Source: CAZZIZ01 sp964654535 (GTDB taxonomy: Bacteria; Bacteroidota; Bacteroidia; Chitinophagales; UBA2359). From it: DNA of 24,103 nucleotides. A model generated the notes under the pieces. That model was given only the letters and a program-made list of their open reading frames with translations. It did no database searches and was not told the DNA's origin. The stretch is taken from NCBI GenBank assembly GCA_964654535.1, contig CAZZIZ010000027.1, forward strand, positions 1 through 24,103. Direction: 5' to 3'. Shown here piece after piece: positions 1-7,112 of this stretch. The stretch's first letter is position 1, and the number at the start of each line of letters is the position of its first letter. The position numbers were made by a program, and so were the translations under genes.

Positions 1-494
1 TCTCGGCTCAGACTTTCCCGAAGGTCAAAACCGATATGCGTGGTAAGAATGTTTCCATTTGGGTACCAAGGATGACCGTCAATTTTGTCAAGCTCCTATT
101 ACCAGCTGAGCGTGGCGTAGCAAAAGAGATGTTACCCGACCTAAAAAGCCTTCGCGTAAAAGTCATCAATGGCGACTACTACAAAAACCGCTTTGAAAGA
201 AAGTTCGCTCGACAAAACCGACGCTTAGACAATAACCCACGTTTCAATTCAGTAATCGATAGAGATGGCAAAAACAGAGATATCCGTTTTGTCGTGAAAC
301 GCAATCGCCGAGGGGTAAAAAAGAAAACGATTTATCTAGCCCACTCCGATCGCGGCTACACGATGATAAAGGTCGGCGGTCAAGTAAAACTGGTTCCAAT
401 TGTAAAACACCTTATTGCCAAGCACGGTGAGGCAGGTTCACTTATTGGTGATATAATAGACGTAGGGAAAGTTGTGAAGCAACTTTCTAAGTAG
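1..494 (+). CDS. Exported DUF4252-like protein, 5' end outside window
   Basis: The reading frame is open from the first complete codon (position 3) and ends at TAG 492-494. An ATG lies at 36, but the codons before it read S-A-Q-T-F-P-K, and S-A-Q is a typical end of a Bacteroidota signal peptide. I therefore infer that the true start is upstream of the window and the gene is cut by its edge. The visible part of about 160 residues is very basic in the middle (many K/R/N). It has the alternating strand pattern V-S-I-W-V ... L-R-V-K-V-I ... I-R-F-V-V-K ... G-Y-T-M-I-K-V-G-G, which resembles the small Bacteroidota DUF4252 family of exported proteins. The family assignment is by pattern only and the function is unknown. 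A weak terminator follows at 516-535. Confidence 0.6.
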   Translation, partial: SAQTFPKVKTDMRGKNVSIWVPRMTVNFVKLLLPAERGVAKEMLPDLKSLRVKVINGDYYKNRFERKFARQNRRLDNNPRFNSVIDRDGKNRDIRFVVKRNRRGVKKKTIYLAHSDRGYTMIKVGGQVKLVPIVKHLIAKHGEAGSLIGDIIDVGKVVKQLSK

Positions 495-515
495 GCGCAA
501 TCCAATTTAACACTT

Positions 516-535
516 CGCATTTAGATGCGCTTTTT
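516..535 (+). terminator. Weak Rho-independent terminator after DUF4252-like gene
   Basis: CGCAT - TTAG - ATGCG forms a 5-bp stem with a 4-nt loop, followed by CTTTTTATC. It lies 21 bases after the stop codon. The stem is short, so the call is tentative. Confidence 0.45.
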
Positions 536-726
536 ATCCTTAAGAATTCTTAATTGATTTCGTCAATAAGATTTTTTAACGTCGCTTCCATTTCCATTTA
601 ATAATTTTTAATGCTTTCATTCAACTAATGATTTGGTTGAGCATGTATTATTGCCGCGAAACATGGTTCTGCTTCAAATGCGAGCTTAGAAACAGAGCCT
701 GAACAAAAACGCATTAAAAAACAACG

Positions 727-2298
727 ATGAAAAAACTAAGTATTTTACTATGTGCCGTATTAGCTATGGCGCTTGCGAGTTGCGGAAGCGGAACTAACGG
801 CATGGGATTCTCCAGTTCAAACAAATATGCCAATCCTCAAAGTGTAAGTATCCCTTCACAGCTTCCAACAAACGCAATAAGCGAGAAAAAACAAGTGAAG
901 AAAGAAGAAAGTGATGTTGAATCGAATCTTGATTCAAACTTCAAATCTGCTGAGAGTTATATTGAAATCGCCGAAAACGATTTTATCGATGCATCTAAAC
1001 TATCTACATCAACATTTTCTATCGATGCAGATGGTGCTTCCTATTCGAACGCACGCAGGTTCTTAATGGAGCAAAAGACTATGCCTCCAGTCGGTTCTAT
1101 ACGAACCGAAGAGCTGATAAACTACTTCGATTTAGATTACCCCAATCTAGAAAGCGAGCATCCAATTACATTAAACGGCGAGGTCAGTGATTGCCCTTGG
1201 AATTCTAAGAACAAGCTTGTAAGGATAGGGATTAAAGGGAAAGAAATCTCAGAAGCAAATAAGCCCGCTTCCAATTTTGTTTTCCTAATTGACGTGTCCG
1301 GCTCTATGGGAGGCAAAGACAGAATACAACTACTAAAACAAGGCTTCATTGAATTTACCGACCAGTTGGATGAAAAAGACAGAGTAGCTATAGTGACTTA
1401 CGCTGGCTCGGCCGGTGTGGCTTTAGCATCAACAAGCGGTGCTGACAAAAAGAAAATAAAGCGAGCAATAAGTGGTTTGGGATCTGGTGGTGGCACCGCA
1501 GGTGCCCAAGGAATAATTAGTGCTTATAAAATCGCACAAGACAATTTTATAGAGGGAGGTAACAATAGAGTTATTCTTGGTACAGATGGTGACTTTAATG
1601 TTGGGGTATCAAATCTGGAAGATTTGATAAAATTAATTGAAGATAAGCGTGATCAAGGGGTTTACTTAACTGTATTAGGTGTAGGTCGAGGCAACCTGAA
1701 TGACGCTATGCTTGAGCAAGTGGCCAACCACGGAAACGGTACTTACGAGTACATCGATCGTGTTGATCAACTGAAGAAGGTCTTTATTTATGAATCTTCT
1801 AAGTTTTATTCCGTAGCCAAAGACGTAAAAGTGCAAGTGGATTTCAATCCTGAAGTCGTTAAGTCCTATAGGCTGATTGGGTATGAAAACCGCATACTCA
1901 ACAAGGAAGACTTTGAAGATGACACTAAAGACGCAGGTGAAATAGGCGCTAATCAAAACATAACGGCACTATATGAAGTAGAGCCCAATCCCAATCAGAA
2001 TTTTCAAACCATCCCTACCTTAAGTATTGACTTTCGTTATAAACTTCCTGACGCCGACAAAAGCATTCCTATGAATCTCCAAATCTTCGACCAAGGAAAC
2101 TCATTTGAAGAGTCCAGCGACTTTATGCAGTTTACAGCTAGCGTGGCTTCTTATTCTATGTTGCTTTTCAATTCCAAGTATAAAGGAAACAGCAGCTTCA
2201 GCAATGTAGGGCAATGGCTGAGTAAAACGAATCTCCGTGACGACTACGGCTTCAAAAGCGAATTGAAGCAAATGGTCGCTGCGGCACAGGCGATGTAA
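727..2298 (+). CDS. YfbK-family VWA-domain lipoprotein
   Basis: 523-residue lipoprotein of the YfbK type. The N-terminus is a lipoprotein signal with lipobox L16-A-S-C19, so the mature protein is probably lipid-anchored. Residues about 90-170 form the family N-terminal domain (STSTFSIDADGASYSNARRF and a P-V-G-S-I-R-T-E-E-L motif). A von Willebrand A domain follows, with MIDAS metal-site residues D189-x-S191-x-S193, T257 in a G-G-G-T stretch and D287 in T-D-G-D. The C-terminal part from about 370 carries the DUF3520-like motif Y-R-L-I-G-Y-E-N-R ... E-D-F ... D-A-G-E-I-G-A. The family is thought to mediate metal-dependent protein contacts; its partner is unknown. It is probably monocistronic, with a strong terminator directly downstream. 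Confidence 0.9.
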   Translation: MKKLSILLCAVLAMALASCGSGTNGMGFSSSNKYANPQSVSIPSQLPTNAISEKKQVKKEESDVESNLDSNFKSAESYIEIAENDFIDASKLSTSTFSIDADGASYSNARRFLMEQKTMPPVGSIRTEELINYFDLDYPNLESEHPITLNGEVSDCPWNSKNKLVRIGIKGKEISEANKPASNFVFLIDVSGSMGGKDRIQLLKQGFIEFTDQLDEKDRVAIVTYAGSAGVALASTSGADKKKIKRAISGLGSGGGTAGAQGIISAYKIAQDNFIEGGNNRVILGTDGDFNVGVSNLEDLIKLIEDKRDQGVYLTVLGVGRGNLNDAMLEQVANHGNGTYEYIDRVDQLKKVFIYESSKFYSVAKDVKVQVDFNPEVVKSYRLIGYENRILNKEDFEDDTKDAGEIGANQNITALYEVEPNPNQNFQTIPTLSIDFRYKLPDADKSIPMNLQIFDQGNSFEESSDFMQFTASVASYSMLLFNSKYKGNSSFSNVGQWLSKTNLRDDYGFKSELKQMVAAAQAM

Positions 2299-2322
2299 GT
2301 ATCGATTCATTTTTTAGGTTTA

Positions 2323-2353
2323 GGCAGTATCCTTCGGGGTGCTGCCTTTTTTA
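2323..2353 (+). terminator. Strong Rho-independent terminator of the VWA gene
   Basis: GGCAGTATCC pairs with GGGTGCTGCC over ten base pairs (two G-T wobbles), closed by a C(TTCG)G tetraloop and followed by six T. It starts 24 bases after the stop codon. This is the best terminator in the window. Confidence 0.9.
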
Positions 2354-2429
2354 TTCAATACTCGTTGATGACTAAATTTTCGGCGTAATCCTTTTGTTAT
2401 AGCTTTAAGACAAAGCAAGAGACTTGAAA

Positions 2430-3911
2430 ATGGGCAAAAACATCACTTTAATTGGAGCAGGAATAATGAGTGCTACGCTGGGTACTCTCGTCAAAGAGCT
2501 AATGCCCGATGCAGAGATTAATATCTATGAGCGACTCGATGAAGTAGGTGCCGAAAGCTCAGATGCTTGGAACAACGCAGGCACAGGACATTCTGCTTTT
2601 TGCGAACTCAATTATACACCGGAACGAAATGGTAAAGTTGATATTAGCAAGGCCCTGCGCATAAGTCAGTCTTTCGAAATCTCAAAACAATACTGGGCTT
2701 ACCTCCTAAAAAACGGGCATCTAAAAACCAGCAGTCCTTTCATAAACGACATAGACCACATGAGTTTCGTATGGGGAGAAGAGAATTCCGCTTTTCTCAA
2801 AAAGCGCTACGAAGCGCTCAAACCATACGCGATCTTTGAGGATATGCTCCACTCTACCGAGCATAGCCAAATCGCAGAGTGGATTCCGCTGATGATGAAG
2901 TCCAGAGATTCCAATCAAAAGATAGCGGCTACTAAAATGGCCATTGGTACCGACGTGAATTTTGGCGCCATTACCCGTGGAATGATACGTTACCTCGAAT
3001 CTTGTGATAATGTCAATGTGCATTTGGGCCATCAAGTCGAAGACTTGACCTTGGAGTCCGACGGTCGCTGGAAAATTGACCTTACAGATTTGAACTCGGA
3101 AAATGAAAAAGAGGCGCGAAGCGATTTTGTCTTTATTGGTGCCGGAGGCGGAGCTTTGATTTTACTAGAGAAAGCAGATATAGAAGAAGGCCGCGGTTAT
3201 GGAGGCTTTCCGGTAAGCGGTCAGTTTTTGAAATGTAAGAATGAGGAAGTCATTTTAAAACACGAAGCCAAGGTTTACGGAATGGCAGAAACGGGGTCAC
3301 CGCCAATGTCTGTTCCTCACCTTGACACGCGTATGCTCGACGGCGTGCGCTCTTTGCTCTTTGGTCCTTACGCTGGCTTCTCAACTAAGTTTTTGAAGAA
3401 TGGCTCTTTTATGGACTTGCCTTTGTCAATTGAGGTTCACAACGTATGGCCAATGCTGGCGGCTGGCGTGCATAATATGGACTTAACAAAGTACTTAATC
3501 AAAGAAGTGTTTCAATCGCCAGAAGAACGACTAGAGAGTTTGATAAAATATTATCCTGAGGCAAAATTAGAGGACTGGGAATTGATAACTGCTGGCCAAC
3601 GTGTTCAGATAATAAAGAAAGACCAAGAAGAAGGCGGCGTATTGAAGTTTGGTACTGAGATTGTCACTAACCAAGAAAAGTCTTTGGCTTGTCTACTCGG
3701 GGCATCGCCAGGCGCATCTACTTCTGTTCAGATAATGCTGGACGTGCTAAGTAAATGTTTCCCCGAGGAAATGAAAGCTAGCGCATCAACTGAAAAACTG
3801 AAAAGCATATTTCCGAGTTATGGAAAATCGCTTTTGGAAGATGCTGCACTTTGTAGAAAGGTTCGTTCTTACACTACGGAGGTATTGAAGTTGGTAGATC
3901 AAGGCGCTTAA
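2430..3911 (+). CDS. mqo: Malate:quinone oxidoreductase
   Basis: FAD-dependent, membrane-associated enzyme oxidising malate to oxaloacetate with reduction of quinone (EC 1.1.5.4); an alternative to NAD-malate dehydrogenase in the TCA cycle. Visible evidence: N-terminal dinucleotide-binding motif I-G-A-G-I-M-S (about 8-14), the family stretch S-S-D-A-W-N-N-A-G-T-G-H-S-A-F-C-E-L-N-Y-T (about 43-63), and G-F-P-V-S-G-Q-F-L and L-F-G-P-Y-A-G-F-S later on. The length of 493 residues is normal for the family. I chose ATG 2430 because it gives M-G-K-N-I-T-L-I-G-A-G, the usual distance to the Rossmann motif. A TTG at 2424 in the same frame is an alternative start. It stands alone between a terminator upstream and a repeat-rich gap downstream. 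Confidence 0.95.
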   Translation: MGKNITLIGAGIMSATLGTLVKELMPDAEINIYERLDEVGAESSDAWNNAGTGHSAFCELNYTPERNGKVDISKALRISQSFEISKQYWAYLLKNGHLKTSSPFINDIDHMSFVWGEENSAFLKKRYEALKPYAIFEDMLHSTEHSQIAEWIPLMMKSRDSNQKIAATKMAIGTDVNFGAITRGMIRYLESCDNVNVHLGHQVEDLTLESDGRWKIDLTDLNSENEKEARSDFVFIGAGGGALILLEKADIEEGRGYGGFPVSGQFLKCKNEEVILKHEAKVYGMAETGSPPMSVPHLDTRMLDGVRSLLFGPYAGFSTKFLKNGSFMDLPLSIEVHNVWPMLAAGVHNMDLTKYLIKEVFQSPEERLESLIKYYPEAKLEDWELITAGQRVQIIKKDQEEGGVLKFGTEIVTNQEKSLACLLGASPGASTSVQIMLDVLSKCFPEEMKASASTEKLKSIFPSYGKSLLEDAALCRKVRSYTTEVLKLVDQGA

Positions 3912-3940
3912 ACTCCGTGCACAACAGAAAACATCTTTTG

Positions 3941-4091
3941 TGGTGCGAGCCTCCCGGCTCGTTCCGAACTGAACCTTAGAGTTATCCCTACCCCTAACCA
4001 ATAATCAATTCCGCTGCTACGGTAGATTGTTTTGGTTGGATTGTTTTGGTTACCTACGGAATTAACGGAACGAGCCTGGAGGCTCGCACCA
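3941..4091. repeat. REP-like inverted-repeat element (MITE/BIME-like)
   Basis: Two 26-bp arms at 3941-3966 and 4066-4091 are inverted copies with one mismatch. Each arm begins or ends with TGGTGCGAGCC and is itself a small palindrome, GAGCC-TCCC-GGCTC and GAGCC-TGGA-GGCTC. The 99-bp interior has a tandem pair of ATTGTTTTGGTT (about 4025-4050) and a nested AATTCCG/CGGAATT inversion. A short direct repeat (ATCTTTTG at 3933-3940, ATCTTTG at 4091-4097) flanks or overlaps the ends. No protein is encoded. This arrangement resembles REP doublets mobilised in trans by a REP-associated tyrosine transposase, which is not in the window. Confidence 0.7.
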
Positions 4092-4105
4092 TCTTTGACA
4101 CGGCA

Positions 4106-4124
4106 TTTCGACTGGAAGTCGAAA
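4106..4124. repeat. REP-like palindrome
   Basis: TTTCGACT-GGA-AGTCGAAA is a perfect 8-bp stem with a 3-nt loop, 14 bases after the inverted-repeat element. It has no T tract, so it does not look like a terminator. Its centre (CTGGAAG) resembles the TGGA loop of the neighbouring right arm. Confidence 0.6.
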
Positions 4125-4154
4125 CGAGATTTGCTTGTGATTGGTATTGAACCT

Positions 4155-4195
4155 ATCCTGACAATCCTGTAAATCCTGAGAATCCTGATTCAGAC
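4155..4195. repeat. Solo copy of the ATCCTG 9-bp-period repeat
   Basis: ATCCTG occurs at 4155, 4164, 4173 and 4182, exactly every nine bases, and the run ends with ATTCAGAC. In reverse complement it matches the left end of the GxxExxY cassette (16558-16588). This copy has no gene attached. Confidence 0.75.
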
Positions 4196-4200
4196 AAAAA

Positions 4201-4349
4201 GCGTGAGGGATAGAGACCTTTGTGGAGCTCCTGTTGCTAAAAGCAAGAAAAGTCTTTAGCTCCCTGGAGCTAGAGAGACTTTTTGCTTTTTGCAGAACAG
4301 AGCGACGGTCGAAAGCCCGACCCTTTGCGCAGCAAGAAGGGGCACGCCC
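4201..4349 (-). repeat. GGGCGTGCCC...ATCCCTCACGC structured repeat, copy A
   Basis: Read on the minus strand it begins GGGCGTGCCCC (4349-4339), has a short hairpin, then GGTCGGGCTTTCG, then a long hairpin (arms within 4236-4293, including GAGCTA and AGTCT pairings and outer GCTAAAAGCA / TGCTTTTTGC), and ends ATCCCTCACGC (4211-4201). It starts 8 bases after the ybaB stop codon, in the direction of ybaB. The conserved block order is shared with copy B at 11891-12086, while the sequences between blocks differ. It may serve as the transcription end of ybaB; its origin is unknown. Confidence 0.75.
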
Positions 4350-4357
4350 AAATAATC

Positions 4358-4675
4358 TTAACCTCCAAACAAATTCCCCAAAGCTCCTAGACCACCGGGT
4401 AAAATATCACCAGCCATCTTTTGCATTTCGGCAGCTGCGGTGACGTCGGCTTTATCCATCGCGCGGGTCATTGCGCTGAGGATCATATCTTCTAATTTGT
4501 CTTTGTCGGCTTCTTGCACAAGGGCTGGAGCAATCTCGATGTTCTGGACTTTCTTGTTGGCCGTAACGGTGACTTTGACCTGACCGTCAGGTGATTCGCC
4601 GTGGACCAATATCTCATCGAGCTTGGCTTTGGATGCTTCCATCTTTTGTTGCATTTCGTTGATGCGATCAAACAT
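4358..4675 (-). CDS. ybaB: YbaB/EbfC family nucleoid-associated protein
   Basis: 105-residue DNA-binding protein of the YbaB/EbfC family, which forms a tweezer-like dimer and binds the nucleoid. Visible signs: the N-terminal helix with M-Q-Q-K-M-E-A-S-K-A-K-L-D-E-I, the strand segment G-Q-V-K-V-T-V-T-A-N-K-K-V-Q-N-I-E-I, a second helix with L-E-D-M-I-L-S-A-M-T-R-A-M-D-K-A, and a glycine-rich tail G-G-L-G-A-L-G-N-L-F. Length and order are typical. In many bacteria this gene follows dnaX and precedes recR; here it stands alone. It is divergent from the exported protein at 4805 and is followed by repeat copy A. Confidence 0.93.
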   Translation of the reverse strand: MFDRINEMQQKMEASKAKLDEILVHGESPDGQVKVTVTANKKVQNIEIAPALVQEADKDKLEDMILSAMTRAMDKADVTAAAEMQKMAGDILPGGLGALGNLFGG

Positions 4676-4768
4676 ATTTCTTGGTTTTAAACGTTTAAAG
4701 AGTGATATTATCTAAAGGCGAAGAAAAGCTATATAGTTCAAAATTCGCCTTAAATAGACCTAAAAGGC

Positions 4769-4799
4769 TTTCAAATGCACAGGTCGCGTTTTAACTTTG
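4769..4799 (+). promoter_or_regulatory. Bacteroidota-type promoter with very short leader
   Basis: -7 box TAACTTTG (4792-4799) matches TAnnTTTG exactly. A -33-like TTTC (4769-4772) lies 19 bases upstream. The ATG at 4805 is only 5 bases after the -7 box, implying a leaderless or near-leaderless transcript. It also rules against the upstream ATG at 4775, which sits between the two boxes. Confidence 0.6.
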
Positions 4800-4804
4800 C
4801 AATA

Positions 4805-6070
4805 ATGAGGATATTGACTGGTTTCTTTTTGGCATTTCTACTAGGCTTTCTGAGTCTGAATGCGCAAATAACTCCATCCCTGGGCAGCTGGGAGAATACC
4901 TATGGTATTGACAAATATCAGCATCCGATGCGTGTGATTGTCGGGGAATACGACCGGATGATTGCGGTGAGCTATAACGAAGTAGAAGATAGCGACACGC
5001 TGGATCTCTGGCTGACCAAAATTGACGACGAGGGCAAACAAATGTGGGAACGTTCGATTGGTCAATTGAAAAGTGATTTTATCAATCAGTTCTTTTATGT
5101 TCCGGATGAAGGCTACTATATCTCGGGCAGCACGGTCGATTATTTTTACCAAAAGGAGGACACCTTTCACATACGTATGATGGATCGTAAAATCGTGGAG
5201 ATGTTTATGGCCAAACTTGATGAGGAAGGTAATATGATGTGGCAGAAAAACTACGAAGTTGATACCACTAACCTTTATAATAAAGTCACCTACAAAACTT
5301 CGGACGGTTTTATTTCTGCTTACAGTTACGTTAAGAAAGAAGACATCACGGAACAATACGGTTACTCGCAGATGTACGTTAAGAAAATTGACTTTGACGG
5401 AAACCTTGTCTGGCAACAGGATTACACCGGTATGAACCGAGCCCCGCATACTATACAAGAAACACCCAAGGGCGACTTACTGCTTACCGGTACCCTACTC
5501 GACTTTGAAAAAGAGCCAACGGATTTTTGGATTACCATGATGGATAAGGACGGTAATCAGTACTGGACGAAGACCTACGAAATGGAGGGCAAGGAGTCCT
5601 TTTCAAAAGTGATAAACTGCGGTGATGAGGAATTTGCTTTATTGGGTACGCAAATAAAACAGCTGCCTGGCCCAGAGAAAAAACGACGCAGCGATATTCT
5701 ACTCTATCGAATGGATAAAGACGGTGATATCCTGTGGCGCAAAACCATAGGCGACAGCAAATACAATGAAAGAGGTAAGGACATAGTAGAGACCTGGGAT
5801 GGTCGCTTCGTTATACTTGGTCGCGTGGCTACGCAAGATGCTTATAGAGATGAAATATGGTTTGGCGTGGTCGGTCCTGACGGAGAAGTAGAATATGACC
5901 AAACGCGGGACATACATGTGGACAGCTACGCTGACCAGATGATTTTACTAGACGATGACGGGGTGATTGTCTATGGAAATCGTACTGATGGCTTCAAAAA
6001 TAGGAAGTCTGGAATCTGGCTTAAAAAGATTTCGGATGACCTGCTTTTTACGAAATTCACAAATAAATAG
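4805..6070 (+). CDS. Exported seven-repeat, propeller-like protein
   Basis: 421-residue secreted or periplasmic protein, not assigned to a named family. I chose ATG 4805 over ATG 4775 because it starts directly with a clean signal peptide (M-R-I-L-T-G-F-F-L-A ... L-N-A-Q, cleavage near residue 20) and because the earlier ATG lies inside the promoter. A motif of the form (W/Y)-x-x-K-x-D-x-x-G-x-x-x-W recurs at about residues 68, 133, 190, 241, 298, 351 and 404, spaced 51-65 residues; the sixth is divergent and the last is truncated. Seven such units suggest a seven-bladed beta-propeller. There are no visible catalytic residues and no T9SS sorting domain. The motif is common in Bacteroidota exported proteins of unknown role. 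Confidence 0.8.
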   Translation: MRILTGFFLAFLLGFLSLNAQITPSLGSWENTYGIDKYQHPMRVIVGEYDRMIAVSYNEVEDSDTLDLWLTKIDDEGKQMWERSIGQLKSDFINQFFYVPDEGYYISGSTVDYFYQKEDTFHIRMMDRKIVEMFMAKLDEEGNMMWQKNYEVDTTNLYNKVTYKTSDGFISAYSYVKKEDITEQYGYSQMYVKKIDFDGNLVWQQDYTGMNRAPHTIQETPKGDLLLTGTLLDFEKEPTDFWITMMDKDGNQYWTKTYEMEGKESFSKVINCGDEEFALLGTQIKQLPGPEKKRRSDILLYRMDKDGDILWRKTIGDSKYNERGKDIVETWDGRFVILGRVATQDAYRDEIWFGVVGPDGEVEYDQTRDIHVDSYADQMILLDDDGVIVYGNRTDGFKNRKSGIWLKKISDDLLFTKFTNK

Positions 6071-6108
6071 GGCTTTTCAACCAGAAAAAGGACCTTATCA
6101 ACTAAAAA

Positions 6109-6127
6109 GCGCAGTTTGCGCACTTTT
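6109..6127 (+). terminator. Weak terminator after the propeller-like gene
   Basis: GCGCA-GTT-TGCGC (5-bp stem, 3-nt loop) is preceded by AAAAA and followed by ACTTTT, 38 bases after the stop codon. Confidence 0.4.
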
Positions 6128-6163
6128 CTCGATTTCAGTGCAGAAACTGTATATATCCTATTG

Positions 6164-6178
6164 GCCTAAGTCTTAGGC
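6164..6178. promoter_or_regulatory. Perfect 7-bp palindrome, possible operator
   Basis: GCCTAAG-T-CTTAGGC is a dyad with a single central base. The spacer is too short for a hairpin of all seven pairs, which fits a protein-binding site better than a terminator. It lies upstream of the RNA candidate. No cognate regulator can be named. Confidence 0.35.
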
Positions 6179-6219
6179 ATTTGTTCTACAAGCTTCTACA
6201 TTAGTCGTACAAGTAAGGA

Positions 6220-6582
6220 AAAATGCTCGCCGAAAGGTGAGGTGTTTTAGTACCTACTAATCTTTGAAAAGCCTATTGAGTACGAAAATGGATTCTTCGG
6301 ATGAGGGTTTCGCACTACACACTAACCGAAAGGAAAGAGTGAAGGCAACAAAAGAGCGGCATATTGTATTAATACGACTAGCCTCGATGGTTAGTTTTAC
6401 TGACCATAATTGATACAAAATGGCTAAGGTCTTGTGCAAACAGGACTATGCAGGGTGATAAAGACATCAGCAACCGATTGTAGCAATACAAAAAGTGAAA
6501 GCGGACTTGTATCGTTAGATGCTTGGTTTTCTAGCGAGAAAAAAACGGGATTCTATTCGCAAGAGTAGGATCCCGTTTGCTT
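6220..6582 (+). ncRNA. Candidate structured RNA with several GNRA hairpins
   Basis: No credible ORF exists between 6071 and 6651. Going along the plus strand there are: CTCGCC-GAAA-GGTGAG (6226-6241); CGAAA/TTTCG around a TTCG loop (6283-6312); CC-GAAA-GG near 6325-6333; ATGGTTAGT/ACTGACCAT (6387-6407) within TAGCC/GGCTA; GTCTTGT-GCAA-ACAGGAC (6429-6446); TTGTA-GCAA-TACAA (6478-6491); then a 13-bp terminator stem. GNRA loops occur only when the plus strand is read, and the terminator points the same way. I could not match it to RNase P RNA, tmRNA, SRP RNA or a tRNA. The 5' end and promoter are not defined. A leader element of the DUF1232 gene is an alternative. Confidence 0.4.
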
Positions 6583-6585
6583 TTC
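6543..6585 (+). terminator. Strong terminator-like hairpin
   Basis: AAACGGGATTCTA (6543-6555) pairs with TAGGATCCCGTTT (6566-6578) over 13 base pairs with one G-T wobble and a 10-nt loop, followed by GCTTTTC. No protein gene ends near it, so it probably ends the candidate RNA. It could instead act as an attenuator before the gene at 6652. Confidence 0.65.
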
Positions 6586-6651
6586 AGCCTATTATGACAT
6601 AATCAGATTGTATTCGGAATCATTTTTGTATGTCTTGCGTTATAAGTACAG

Positions 6652-7098
6652 ATGACCAAATCGACAAAATATACCGAGTCTTCTCATTGGAAAAACGCAG
6701 TTGACAAGGCACGCGAGGTGCTGAGCAATAAGGGTAACGCTGATTACCTTAAAAATGCGCTGGACAAGATGGCTAATGCTACTCCTGGCTTTGCTAAGCT
6801 ATTGGAGCAAGTAAAGGTTTTGGTGCGCTTGAGTCAGGCTTATCGTGCTGGCGACTATCGTCACATACCTCTGAAGTCGATGTTGCTCATTACGGCTAGT
6901 ATCTTATACTTCATTAACCCGATGGACGTACTACCGGATTTGGTACCCATATTTGGCTTGGTTGACGATGCGACGCTTATTGGTTTCGTCATTACTTCTC
7001 TCAGAAAGGACATTGAAAAGTTTCGCGAGTGGGAAATCGATAATATTGTTATCGATGAAGATCAAGTAGCCTTGGACTATTTCGAAATCTACGATTAA
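6652..7098 (+). CDS. DUF1232 (YkvA-like) protein
   Basis: 148-residue protein with a DUF1232 core at about 80-115: I-L-Y-F-I-N-P-x-D-V-L-P-D-L-V-P ... G-L-V-D-D-A-T-L-I. This short hydrophobic hairpin with the N-P-x-D-x-x-P-D motif defines the family, found in small membrane-associated proteins of unknown function. The first 75 residues are polar and helical. The C-terminus is acidic (I-D-N-I-V-I-D-E-D). A weak promoter (TTG 6608-6610, 18-base spacer, TATGTCTTG 6629-6637) may serve it. It follows the 6543-6585 terminator hairpin and converges on the next gene. Confidence 0.88.
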   Translation: MTKSTKYTESSHWKNAVDKAREVLSNKGNADYLKNALDKMANATPGFAKLLEQVKVLVRLSQAYRAGDYRHIPLKSMLLITASILYFINPMDVLPDLVPIFGLVDDATLIGFVITSLRKDIEKFREWEIDNIVIDEDQVALDYFEIYD

Positions 7099-7112
7099 GC
7101 CTTCTGCTTAAC

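Noticed and set aside
4155..4195. CRISPR array
   Set aside because: The repeat unit is only 9 bases with no spacers of CRISPR length, and no cas gene is present.
4222..4443. 73-codon ORF overlapping repeat copy A and the ybaB end
   Set aside because: It is made from the dispersed repeat and antisense ybaB sequence.
4841..5458. 205-codon open frame on the minus strand
   Set aside because: It lies wholly opposite the propeller-like gene, whose signal peptide and seven repeats are convincing; the antisense product has no recognisable motif.
6220..6582. RNase P RNA, tmRNA or SRP RNA
   Set aside because: The conserved core blocks of these RNAs (for example the P4 strands of RNase P, a tRNA-like 3' end for tmRNA, or the SRP apical loop) are not found.
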